A stretch of 64,000 bases of DNA. It comes from Leucaena leucocephala. Taxonomy: Eukaryota > Streptophyta > Magnoliopsida > Fabales > Fabaceae. The notes under the pieces are model-generated. The model searched no databases, had not been told where the DNA came from, and worked only from the letters and a program-made list of their open reading frames with translations. The stretch is from the NCBI GenBank assembly GCA_037074615.1, contig CM073551.1, positions 17,421,750-17,485,749 of the forward strand, in the 5' to 3' direction. The translations under genes were made by a program, and so were the position numbers. Below, one piece after another: positions 1-9,707 of the stretch. The stretch's first letter is position 1; each line of letters begins with the position of its first letter.

Positions 1-627
1 AGACATGGTATTGAAATTATTGTGAATATTTTGTGATAATTCAAGGTGGCTTGAATTATTGGATCATTATATCTCTTGCTGGCTTTAATCCTATTTCTAT
101 GAATTATTGAGTTATAATTAAGCATTAGATTTTAACATCTTTAATCCTAGTTTATTATTCTGGTGGCAGTTAATAAACTAGGATTTTGGAAAATATTTTG
201 TGACAATTCGAGGTGGCTCGGTTGTTGGATTAAAAAATTAATTATAAATTCTTAATTCATTGTTTATAACTCCCATATCTGTTGAAGCTATGATTGCCTG
301 CGTTATTGAATTGGAGGATTGATTTCATTATTATTAATCTCTTTCTCTTTCATTCCATTCACTTGTTATCATTTATTAACATTTTCTTTAAATTAAAAAT
401 ACCAAAAATATTTCATTTAACGTTATTTTCAATTCATTGCATTTAGTTGTTAGTCAATCTAAACAAATCCCATTTTCTAGCTTAAGTTACATTGCATTTA
501 GTTACTTAGAAATTTAATTTTATTTTTGGCTCCTCAGAGAGAACGACCCGAGGTTGCACTATACGCAATCCTTGGTTTAAATTTTTGAAGTAACCCCAAG
601 GCGACATCGGACAAGAATGTTGTTTCA
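1..627 (+). mobile_element. LTR, 3' part only (continues left of the window)
   Basis: This stretch is the reverse complement of 3535-4158, colinear and roughly 90% identical by eye, so both are copies of one LTR in opposite orientation. It ends GTTGTTTCA at 627. The next base starts gene A coding sequence, with ATCAC (628-632) as the presumed target-site copy; its partner lies outside the window. No internal retrotransposon sequence is visible. It may be a solo LTR or the 3' LTR of an element lying to the left. Confidence 0.8.
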
Positions 628-1422
628 ATCACCTTCGCAACACCTTATTCCATCTTGTTCATCTGTCAGTATCTTTTGAAGCATCGGTGCACTTGTCTCC
701 CTTGCAGAAATGCTACTCATTCTTGGACATTTCCTTATTACAAGTTTCTCCAACACTGGAAGCTTTAATGAGCAGTTGCAGGAGCAAAACATCTGGAGTT
801 TTGACAAACTGTCAAGTTCCAAAACTTCTAGGCTGCTAAAGGCAATTTCATTTATGCTATCCCCTCCCTTCTCAACCACAATTTCCTCAACCGAATCACA
901 CTCTCTTATCTTTAATACTGTTAACTTGACGAGACTTCTTGCTGTTGAAGAGGTGATTAAATAAATCAATCCTTTACAATTTTGTACCTCTAAATATGTC
1001 AGGTGATTAAAGGTTACTGAGGAAGGCACCAAGTTCTTCAAATTGGAACATTCATCTACATCTAAGTATTCAAGATCTTCAAGAACCGGGTCCAATTCGC
1101 ATCCTTCTTTACATATATGCTGGAGATCATACAATTTATATAGCGCCAACTTCTTGAGTCGTGTTTTAATCTCAATTTCTCCATTCTCATCTTGAGGCCT
1201 TTAGTCTGGGAATATCACCTTGAAAGAATTCTCTTGAATGAGTAGCCACTCAAGGCTGGATATATTTTGGAGAAACCAATATGGGAAAGTAGCTTGAGCA
1301 TCTTCTAGTTCAAACAACCGCAGAACGTTAAGTTTGCGAAATTGGTCACTTGGAACTTGGGATTGAAATATCATGCTAGCATCCTCATTGTTTAGACTTA
1401 AGGCCTCCAAGTTGCCAATCAC
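628..1422 (-). pseudogene. Gene A last exon, LRR, with nonsense TAA and LTR-supplied stop
   Basis: Starts at GGCATAG|GTGATTGGC and runs VIGNLEALSLNNEDAS through VIFPD, then TAA at 1203-1201, then in the same frame RPQDENGEIEIKTRLKK and LRRs to IRCCEGD. The next codon, TGA (627-625), is the first three bases of the inserted LTR. A single base change such as GAA to TAA would explain the internal stop. The conserved tail seen in gene B after KGD is missing. Confidence 0.86.
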
Positions 1423-2160
1423 CTATGCCATGCAAGAAGAAAATATTGATAACTAGAAATGGAAAATATCTTGTTATGTTTTCACCCTAGTATTTATAAT
1501 AATCCATTGTACCCCTTTAGGGTGGATTAAATCTCTAGTCCAAAGAAATGTAATATATGACAAAGTGTCCATAGTAATAATACAATACTCAAGAATATAA
1601 CAGTGTAACATGCAAGTGAACGATTATTAATTTTTTGGACAAAACAATTATTAATTAGAAAAAGTATAATCAATATTTTTATGTGGTGTAGACCCCAATA
1701 AAAATGTGTTAAATTAGGGCCAATGGAAGTATTAACAAGTATAAATTGAAAAAAAAGAGAGAAAACTCTATTAAAAACAATAAAGAAATTGGAAAAATTG
1801 TATTAATCTTAAAAAGTATTGAGAAAATTTTTAACAAAAAGAAATTAATAATACTAGCATTGAAGTGTTAAACTATATCAAAAAAATAATTTTCTTTTCT
1901 AAATACATGCATTACTTAGATATTATATTGATAATGCCAGTAATATATATAACTACTATTGCTGAAGGAAGTTTTTCAAAATTAAAATTGCTTAAACCAT
2001 ATTGAAAATTAACTATGTAACAAAATATATTGAATGGGTTAGCAATATTGTCAACTGAACATAGAATGCTAGAATTACTTAATTATAAAACTTTGATAAT
2101 TGATTATGCAACTCAAAAAACTAAAAACAAATATTATAAATATTAATAGGTAATATAGAC

Positions 2161-2211
2161 CTGAACCTCTTTAATGACTTCACCTGTAGCCCGGGAATTC
2201 CTGGACACATC
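2161..2211 (-). pseudogene. Gene A exon 4, 51-bp linker exon
   Basis: Seventeen codons, DVSRNSRATGEVIKEVQ, bounded by TTTGTCAAG|GATGTG and GTTCAG|GTCTAT. Phase 0 on both sides and open. Small linker exons like this occur between LRR exons in this receptor class. The call rests on splice signals and phase only. Confidence 0.65.
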
Positions 2212-2275
2212 CTTGACAAACAAACAAACATATGAAAAATATAATTAGCTATTTTCTTTAAAAGATGAGCCATAC

Positions 2276-3004
2276 CTCTTCAATTGTGAAAAGAGGTTGT
2301 TGCCTTGAGACATGGAGTAGATTGTCATGAGAAAGTCTTCCCTGGCTACATGTACATTGTGTTTTGAACAGCTTCAATTTCTCACAATTGAAGAAATCCA
2401 ATTCTTTCAATGATGAACAAGATAAACTATGATTTCCAGCAAAAAATCCCTGCAAATCTGGTAAATTCCAAAGCACCATTGAGGTTAGTTGATTAAACTC
2501 AAATTTGACAGGATCATCTAACGGTTCTTCTCTCTTGGAAACAATTTCCTTAATCTTTTCCGCATTCTTTATTGTAATTGCTTCAAGTGGAGGCAGGTTC
2601 ATGGCTATGGAGAATGGAAAAAGGTACTCTAAACCATCACAGCCTTCAACACGCACAACTTGCATATTCTTAAAGTGAAGACTTGTTTGCGAACCTCTAC
2701 TCCAAATTTGTTTCAGTTGTGGCAATCCAAGTAGTGTGATATACTTGAGCTGTGTTGTATCATTTGTATTGACACCCAAATGGAATATCTCTTGCACTAA
2801 CTTACAGTTTTTAACCTTCAATGTCTCTAGAGTTGCAAATGCTCCATTCATATATTCTGGAAATATTTTCTCAATTTTTTCACAATTTTTTACTTTCAAC
2901 GTCTTAAAGCAGGCCAAGGAATTCGAAGCCAGGATGGGGCGCCATATCGTCTTTAAATTCTGCATGTCTTTTATTATTATTGCTTCCAATTTGGGAAAAA
3001 GCAC
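2276..3004 (-). pseudogene. Gene A exon 3, LRR
   Basis: 243 codons, bounded by GGATGACAG|GTGCTTTTT and GAAGAG|GTATGG. Repeats such as FKTLKVKNCEKIEKIFP, LETLKVKNCKLVQEIF and MQVVRVEGCDGLEYLFP give the regular xxLxVxxCxxLxxLFP spacing of this receptor class. No internal stop or frameshift. Confidence 0.87.
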
Positions 3005-3214
3005 CTGTCATCCATTTGTAAAGTTAAAAGTGAACAAAAAAGTAAAATGTGAATCATTTTAAGTATTTGCTAATCTGATATCAACTTGCTCTTTCAAACG
3101 AGAGAGGGAGGGGGTCGTTGGCATTGAATTTCAACTTAACAGAACCAATCTCTAATTGATAAGAGAGATATAAACTACCCATTAAAATCTTTTCAGTTCA
3201 AATATTGAAATTAC

Positions 3215-3469
3215 CTCTCCTAGTGCAGCGCCATGTATCTCCTCTGTAGCAATGACCTCCTCCATCATATCACATTTACTTATTTCAAGTTGCTTGAGAT
3301 TCAAAAGTCTTGCAACCGTAGAAGATGAGAATAAATACTTTAAGCCACTGCATTCCTCTATAGTCAGGTTGGCCAAATTTTGGACCAAATATGGTGCAGA
3401 AGACTCATCCCAAATTTGTTTCAAATTGACCGAACTCAACTTCAAAGGCTCCAAATTAGAAAATTTAAC
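3215..3469 (-). pseudogene. Gene A exon 2, LRR
   Basis: 85 codons, bounded by TTTTTTTCATAG|GTTAAATTT and GGAGAG|GTAATT. It reads VKFSNLEPLKLSSVNLKQIW and contains ECSGLKYLF and KCDMMEEVI, the cysteine-bearing LRR typical of At4g27190-like receptors. Frame is intact, phase 0 on both sides. Confidence 0.85.
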
Positions 3470-3534
3470 CTATGAAAAAAATGGTTTTAGTTTCATTGTG
3501 ATAAAAGAAATACGAAGTAACATAGTATGGGCAT

Positions 3535-5141
3535 TGAAACAACCTTTAAGTCCGATGTCTCCTTGGGGTTACTTCAAAAATTTAAACCAAGGATTGCGTA
3601 TAGTGCAACCTCGGGTCGTTCTCTTTGAGGAACCAAAAATCAAATTGAATTCCTAAGTAACTAAATGCAATGCAACCTAAATTAGAAAATGGGGTTTAAT
3701 TTGATTGACTAACAAATAAATGCAATGAATTAAAATTAAATTTAAATAAATATTTTTGGTATTTTTAATTTGAAGAAAATGTTAATGAATGATAACAAGT
3801 GAATGGAATGAAAGAGAAAAAGATTAATAATAATGAAATCAATCCTCCATTTCAATAACGCAGGCAATTATAACTTCAACAGATATGGGAGTTTTAAAAA
3901 TGAATTAAGAATTATAATTAAGCTTTTAATCCAACAACCGAACCACCTCAAATTGTCCCAAAATATTTTCCAAAATCCTAATTTATTAACTGCCACCAGA
4001 ATAATAAATTAGGATTAAAGATGTTAAAATCCAATGCTCAATTATAACTCAATAATTCATAGAAATAGGATTAAAGCCAGCAAGAGATACAAGGATTCAA
4101 TAATTCAAGCCATCTTGAATTATCGTAAAATATTCACAATAATTTTAATACCATGTCTGACCCAGATCAAAGTAAATAAAATTAAAGTTAATTAAATAAT
4201 AATATCAATTACCAAACAATAATCCAGTTACAGTAATCCTCAATAAATATAAATCATTATAAGTATTCCCAATAATTATAAAATTATCCTAAGACCTAGG
4301 AATCACAAAATAATTAATGGATGAAGATTAGAGAAACTTAAACTCCCTTTTGAGATCAAAAGCTCATGCCCTTGCTACTGATTAGGAGGATTAGGACGTT
4401 TAGCCACGCAATACCATCTCTGATGCTAACAACAACGAGTTTGAGAGCTTGATCATAGATTTGGAGATGGACGAGGTCGCTGCACTTTCACTGTCACTGC
4501 ACTGTTGCTCCCTGTGTGAGATGCAGATGACGGCGACATGAATGGGTGATGAAGGTGTCGAGTCCGCGGAGGTGCTACTGTGCTGGTTCACTGTCTGGTG
4601 CACTTGGGTATTGTTGAATGGATCTCTAGCTTCACCCTCGTGTGCGTGTGGAATCTCGCGGTCTCACTGCTTCTCCTCTGCGTGTGTTTATGCTTCTACC
4701 TGTGGCGTCTGTGAATTGTTCTCCGCGGCGTGTGAAAGGAATGGAAGGCTGAAGGTGTGTGTGGCGTGTGTTATTCTGTTCGTGCATGGCCTTTTTTAAA
4801 GGCATTGAATAGGACAAAACTTAATGGGCTAAACTGTAAGGTTTGGCCCAATGGGTCTTTTAATGTAATTTCTAAATTAGTGGTCCTTTCTTGTCATTTG
4901 TAAATTCTGATTTCTCCTAAATTCCTAAAATATAAAATCATAATAATGTAATACCTTTTATTCCAAAAATAATTATTTAGGAGAAATAATAAAAATATGG
5001 CAATTATGTCCCTATTAAACACTAATTTATTATAAGGTTCAATAATTTAATTGATGTACAAATAATATAATTAAGGCCCAAAATAATGACAAAAGCCCAC
5101 TAAAATGATATGAATAAATATATAAAAATATGGGTTTGTCA
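3535..5141 (-). mobile_element. Solo LTR, 1,607 bp, in gene A intron
   Basis: Bounded by TG...CA (TGAAACAAC at 3535, GGGTTTGTCA ending 5141) and flanked by a perfect 5-bp target-site duplication GGCAT (3530-3534 and 5142-5146). It has no internal region or second direct LTR, so it is a solo LTR left by unequal recombination. Positions 4400-4800 are GC-richer and contain only short chance ORFs. On the minus strand a TTTAAA-type promoter-like sequence near 4795 precedes the GC-rich part, suggesting minus orientation, the same as gene A. Family not certain; the ACGACCCGAGGTTGC segment recalls Ty3/gypsy Tat-lineage LTRs. Confidence 0.88.
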
Positions 5142-5339
5142 GGCATAATTTTAATGTTTGAGAATTTTGATCAACTATGGATATCCAAAAGCTGACGACA
5201 TTCACTAATAAGAGGATGCTGATAAAATTTGTGTTGATACAAAGTAAAATAAAATGTCATTTCTTGAATAAAAGAAATTATCAATCATTGGATATTGCTC
5301 GTCTCGATTGGTGTATGAAAAAAAAATTAAAGAATATAC

Positions 5340-6743
5340 CTTGTCACTAAAAAACGGTGTTGGAAAAGATGTCAACTCATGACAGAAAAAATAGTCGATG
5401 GTTGGCAAATGTTGTAAAGTCAACGATTGCAATGGAAGAAACTCAATCTTCTCATCAATAGTTTTGCCACTATCGGCACTTTCTGCTAACACAATCTTCT
5501 TCATAGAATTGCATTCAGAAACTTCAATATGAACAAGTTGAGAAAAAGCTTTAACCATTGAAATAGAGAAGAGATATACCAATTGATCGCAACTTGTGAC
5601 TTTGACGACCTTGAGTTTGCCAAAAGAGTTATCCCTAACTGGACCATGACATATCTTCACCAAGTTATTGAGATTGTGAATTGTCAATGTCTCCAATTCT
5701 GGAAACAAAAAATGAGTTTGATTCCTCTCCGTTGAGTTGATAATATTTTGAATTTCACCATTATTTTGTATGTGCAAATGCTTTAGCATTGGAAATCCTT
5801 CGCCATTCAATTCAAAAGGCACATTTGAAATGCCACTAATTTTATCCAGGTATAAACCTTCCACTCTTTTAATCAATGTTTTGATCTCTCGTTCCCAACG
5901 AATGCTAGTATCCAGCTTTAGCTTTAGCAACCTTGAGATCTCTTCATTGTTTAACCATTCCCATTTATCTCCTATAACAACCTTGTATCTTTTTAACTTG
6001 TCAAATGGTAAGTCCTTAGGCAGAAGCCAAGCCTCATGGATTTGAATTTCTAGAGTGGTCAAACTAGTCAAATTGCCAAGCTTAGCAAGACTAGTATTTC
6101 TCTTTTGCTTAGTTGAGCTTTCCACCTCCCAATTAATTGTTGCGTCGCCCATATACAGTTCCTCTATTTTGGTCAACTTGCACAAAATGTTGGGTAGGGT
6201 GGTGCCAATTCCAGATTTGCTCAAATCCAACATTCTATGCTTAGTCAACAACATCTCTATTTCTCGTGGGAACTCTTCCATGGATGAATGGATTAAGCTA
6301 AGAATTTCTAAATTTATCAACGCACCAATTCCAGTCATATCTTTCAAAGAGCAGTGATCCAAGCACAATGTTTTGAGTTTAGTTAAGGAGTTGAGAGATG
6401 TGGGTAATGAAGACATGATCAGCCCTGTTAAATCTAATGCTTCAAGGTTTCCCATCCCCTCGAAAAAGGAATATGGAATTTTTAAAGTGCGATTATCAGT
6501 GCTGTCTATGAGGAGAAATGTCAAATGGGGACAATCTAACCTTTCAGGGAGCTTTTGGATGCAACAACGGTCCAAGATAATATGGGTACACCTTTCAAGA
6601 ATATCATTTCTTGGCCAATCTTCCCACTTAGCATTACTTTTAATGAAAACATCTTTTGACGCAATGAAGACTGCTACTTCACGAATAATGTCATGCATTT
6701 TGATCATTTCCGCTCTTGCATGATCATCATCATCATCAGTAAT
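5340..6743 (-). pseudogene. Gene A exon 1, MHD motif and first LRR block, downstream of the TAG
   Basis: Continues the NB-ARC frame after the TAG: an aspartate run, then MIKMHDIIREVAVFIA, which contains the MHD motif that closes NB-ARC, then about ten leucine-rich repeats (LTFLLIDSTD, NLEALDLTGL, LKTLCLDHCS and so on). Exon 1 ends at 5340 (GACAAG|GTATAT). Translation past the donor soon leaves the LRR pattern, which supports the splice site. There is no frameshift in this block. Confidence 0.88.
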
Positions 6744-8153
6744 CTACAAGCAAGATGCCTTAAAGTCATAAATTATACTATAAAGCCTATTCCTTGCATC
6801 CTCAATGGTATTTATATGTTTGAATATACCCAAACCAATAACATATTTCAACAAGTCACTAACTAATAAGGATGTTCCATGCACACCACAAAGCAAGAAC
6901 ACTTTCTTTACTTCATCTTTCAATCGGTTCAAACTGAATTCCAAAGCTGAAAAAAGGGTGTCACGCATGTCTCTGTTATCAACACTTTCTAGATTGTTCA
7001 AGGTATCTTTCCAATAATAAATATTCATATTATATTTTAATGACTTTGCAATTGTGACAATCAAAACAGGCAAGCCTGCACACCTTTGAGCCACTTGGGT
7101 TGCTATAGTTTGGAAATTAGCATCATTAACAACATCACCCACCATAGCTTCAAACAAGCTCCAAGATTCATTGTCATTCAAAACTTGAAGGGGGAAGTTC
7201 TTTTGAGTATCATTCATTTGTAAAATAGCTTGATTTCTTGAAGTCAATAATAATTTGCAAACCTTGGAATCATCCTTTAGAGGAACTTCCACCTTTTCTG
7301 AATTAATTTTTCCCCATGTATCTAAAGAAGGGATTCCTAACTTCTCCAAATCAATTTTCTCCCGTAAATCATCAAGTATGATGAGGATAGTTTTCTCCTT
7401 TTTTATCCTCTCACACAAAAAATTGGCTCTTCCAATTGAGGAGGTCATCTCTTTTAGAGTATGGAGGTCTAACTGTTCTGCGATCTCATCTTGAATTCTT
7501 TCAAGATTTGTTTGGGATATAGTTACCATAACCACTGCATCAAACAACTTGTCATCCTTAACTTGTTTGGCAACTTCTTTAACTAGAGTGGTCTTTCCCA
7601 CTCCACTTATCCCATAAACCCCAATCCTGTTGACATTGGGGTCCTTTAGAGACAACACAATATCTTTCTTGACTAAATTTCTTGACTCTAGCTTATCACT
7701 TCCTCTAGTAGTAGAAAAGTTGCTTTTAATATCTAAATGTGGAAAATACCCAACTCCACGTTCAAACCTCCCCTTCTCCTTCATTTGACCAATCTTGTGT
7801 GCCATTTTCTTTGTTTTTCTTCCAAGTTGATGTCGTGATTTCAAATTAGGAAAAGACCATTTCCAACACTTTATACTAGCATGATGTTCATCTTCAAAAA
7901 GTTTCTCTACTTCTTTCAAGGTCTCAATAACACCTTCTTGCCATCTTAAAACGTCACCTTCAATCTCTCTTCCATTTCTCCTTTCATCTTCAACTTCACG
8001 GTCGATACGTCCTTTCCTTGTCTGCAGCTCCTTTACTTCATCATTTAGCTTATTCAAATTGTTTCTATAGCATAAGAAATATCCCACTTGCCTTCCAATG
8101 GGTTGCACAGTAAGCTCTGCTATTTTAGCAGCAACAGAAATGAGAATGTCCAT
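6744..8153 (-). pseudogene. Gene A exon 1, CC and NB-ARC half, ending in premature TAG
   Basis: 469 codons from MDIL to the TAG. Residues 1-130 are a charged, heptad-rich CC region. The P-loop GISGVGKTT is at 181-189, kinase-2 TILIILDD at 255-262, an RNBS-B-like LLLTSR at 301-306, GLPL (here AGLPVLI) at 359-365, and an RNBS-D-like CGVHG near 422. Order and spacing are those of a CNL NB-ARC. The codon after SCL is TAG; twelve codons later in the same frame comes the MHD motif. A truncated CC-NB protein could still be made. Confidence 0.9.
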
Positions 8154-8297
8154 TCTTACTTCCTGAATAAAATGACAAGCAAATTTAATACTTGACAAAA
8201 CAAATCAACAATGAGAATGAAGGGATTGAATGAAAATTTATTGGCCGAAAAGGAATAGAAGAGTATAAAATTCTAACACAAGAAACAGAACTAAATA
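8154..8297 (-). promoter_or_regulatory. Gene A 5' flank: leader-intron acceptor, then CACTA insertion
   Basis: On the minus strand TTGTCATTTTATTCAG precedes GAAGTAAGAATGGACATT, matching the sequence just upstream of gene B (38450-38425, TTGTCATTTTATACAG then GAAGAATGGATG). This marks a conserved 3' splice site in the 5' leader. The leader exons are not in the adjacent sequence because a CACTA element begins at 8298. The nearest leader copy upstream is at 27.6-28.5 kb. Confidence 0.6.
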
Positions 8298-8845
8298 CAC
8301 TACTACAAAATAGAGTTTCTAAAGCCCCATTTTTAAACCTGATCTTGCGGAAACGATGTAAAATAAATTAGTGGTGGCATTTTTGTAAATAAGGGTACAA
8401 TTTTTACACTGGATATAAACATGCCCGGTGTAAAATAAATAAGCGGTGGCATTTTTGTAAATAAGGGTATAATATTTACACCGGATGTACACATGACCGG
8501 TGTAAAATAAATGAGCGGTGGTATTTTTGTAAATAAGATGAAATAGTTACATCGTATTTACAAGTAACCGGTTTAGAAAATCTAATTCTATTCTAACTCT
8601 TCAGTTTCTTGTCTATGCTTTCTCGCGTCTTTTCTGTACCTTCTTCAGACCGTTCATTTCACTTCTTCGGTTCCCAATGTTTATAGTCATCATTATGATA
8701 GAAGGCAAATTGCTTTCTTCGATGTGATTTTCTGAAACCGTTCTTATCCCTCAACCATATGTATACCATTCCTATGATCAATAATTTTCGTCTCATCACT
8801 AATTGATCTCTGTTTTGTTTACACCTCTTCTATCTGAACCATCCA

Positions 8846-9175
8846 ATGGCTTCTTCCTCACGCACGCCTCCTTCTCCACCCCAAAAAAGAAACAGAGACC
8901 AATTTGAAGCCAAACATCCTGACCTTCACTCTGGAGTTCCTTCTCCTCCTCCCCTAGTTGTGACTCTGATTGAGTGCCTGGAGGAACTCATCATGCGCTT
9001 CAATGGCCTGGAGGACTCCGTGGAAGAACTGACTGAGAAAGTTAACAGACTGAAAAGCAGTTTCAGAGCTTTCCGCTCGAAAGTCCGCCGCCATCAACAG
9101 AATGATAGCTTCAATAATCCTCTTGGTCCTACGCACTCTGATGAATCCGAAAACTCTGACTCTGATGAGGAGTGA
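8846..9175 (+). CDS. Small Pro/Ser-rich coiled-coil protein, unrecognised, within the CACTA
   Basis: 109 codons, intact, with a good plant start context (CCAATGGCT). Residues 1-35 are Ser/Pro-rich with a basic stretch. About 36-85 form an amphipathic helix (LIECLEELIMRF, LEDSVEELTEKVNRL) with leucine/valine heptads, so a coiled coil is likely. Then comes a basic patch FRSKVRRHQQ and an acidic tail SDESENSDSDEE. It lies between two clusters of CACTA subterminal motifs and upstream of TNP2 on the same strand. I do not recognise the family. It could be an element-encoded DNA-binding accessory protein, a captured host fragment, or chance. The organised composition makes chance less likely. Confidence 0.5.
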   Translation: MASSSRTPPSPPQKRNRDQFEAKHPDLHSGVPSPPPLVVTLIECLEELIMRFNGLEDSVEELTEKVNRLKSSFRAFRSKVRRHQQNDSFNNPLGPTHSDESENSDSDEE

Positions 9176-9707
9176 AAAGTGTAAATATTGTAAAAAAAGA
9201 AAGAATATATTATATATTATGATAGATATTTTTTTTGGATATTTCAAACTTCCGATGTAAAGTTATTAGTAAAGTTGAATGAATGATGTTTCTTGTTCTG
9301 ATTAAGACATGCATGGTTTTCTTTTATTTTACACCGGTTGTAAAAGTGACAAGTGTAGAATATAATGTCTGGTTTAGAAAAAGTTATTTCTACACCGGTG
9401 TAGATTTGCACTTTAATTTAACGGAAACCCCCTTCGCGCCTCTCATATCTCATTTTTCATTGGTTCTCGCGTTTAAGTCTTCTTGCCCCTTCACAGTCGG
9501 TGAGTTTTATTTTGTACTCTTTGTCTCGAGAACTGAAAATTTATGCACGACTGGCCGTAGCTTTTGCTGTTACTTGCTGGATTCATTCATTTACTTGTTT
9601 CACTTGGTGAGTTCTTCTACTTATGCGTGATATATTGTCTCCTATTATTAGCTGAAAGCTAAGTTTTCTTGTTTTCTATTTTTTTATTTTTTTAGTCTTC
9701 CACAAAT

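Larger units (their letters stand above)
628..8153 (-). pseudogene. Gene A: CC-NB-ARC-LRR resistance gene, At4g27190/RPS2-like, disabled
   Basis: Intracellular immune receptor family: the coiled coil signals, NB-ARC is the nucleotide switch, and the LRRs sense effectors. Six exons, all joined in phase 0 at GT-AG signals: 8153-5340, 3469-3215, 3004-2276, 2211-2161, 1422-628 (the first contains both CC-NB-ARC and the first LRR block). The start at 8153 (MDIL) is chosen because a likely acceptor TTTTATTCAG lies just upstream, as at gene B, so the upstream Met at 8198 is intronic. Damage seen: TAG at 6746-6744, TAA at 1203-1201, and loss of the 3' end to an LTR after EGD, where gene B shows the conserved continuation LNTTIKHLF. 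The intron 5339-3470 holds a solo LTR. Intron 2160-1423 is AT-rich and shows nothing else. The decay looks fairly recent because the frame is otherwise open for about 1,250 codons. Confidence 0.9.

Noticed and set aside
4400..4817. ORFs in the GC-richer part of the first solo LTR
   Set aside because: Short, overlapping on both strands, no known motif, and located inside an LTR.
6700..6750. Treating the gene A TAG as inside an intron
   Set aside because: No donor or acceptor pair spans it, and the frame is open and conserved in type on both sides.
8154..8198. Upstream Met (8198) as gene A start
   Set aside because: The stretch reads as the end of a leader intron (TTTTATTCAG acceptor), shared with gene B; CNL proteins of this class start MD(I/V).
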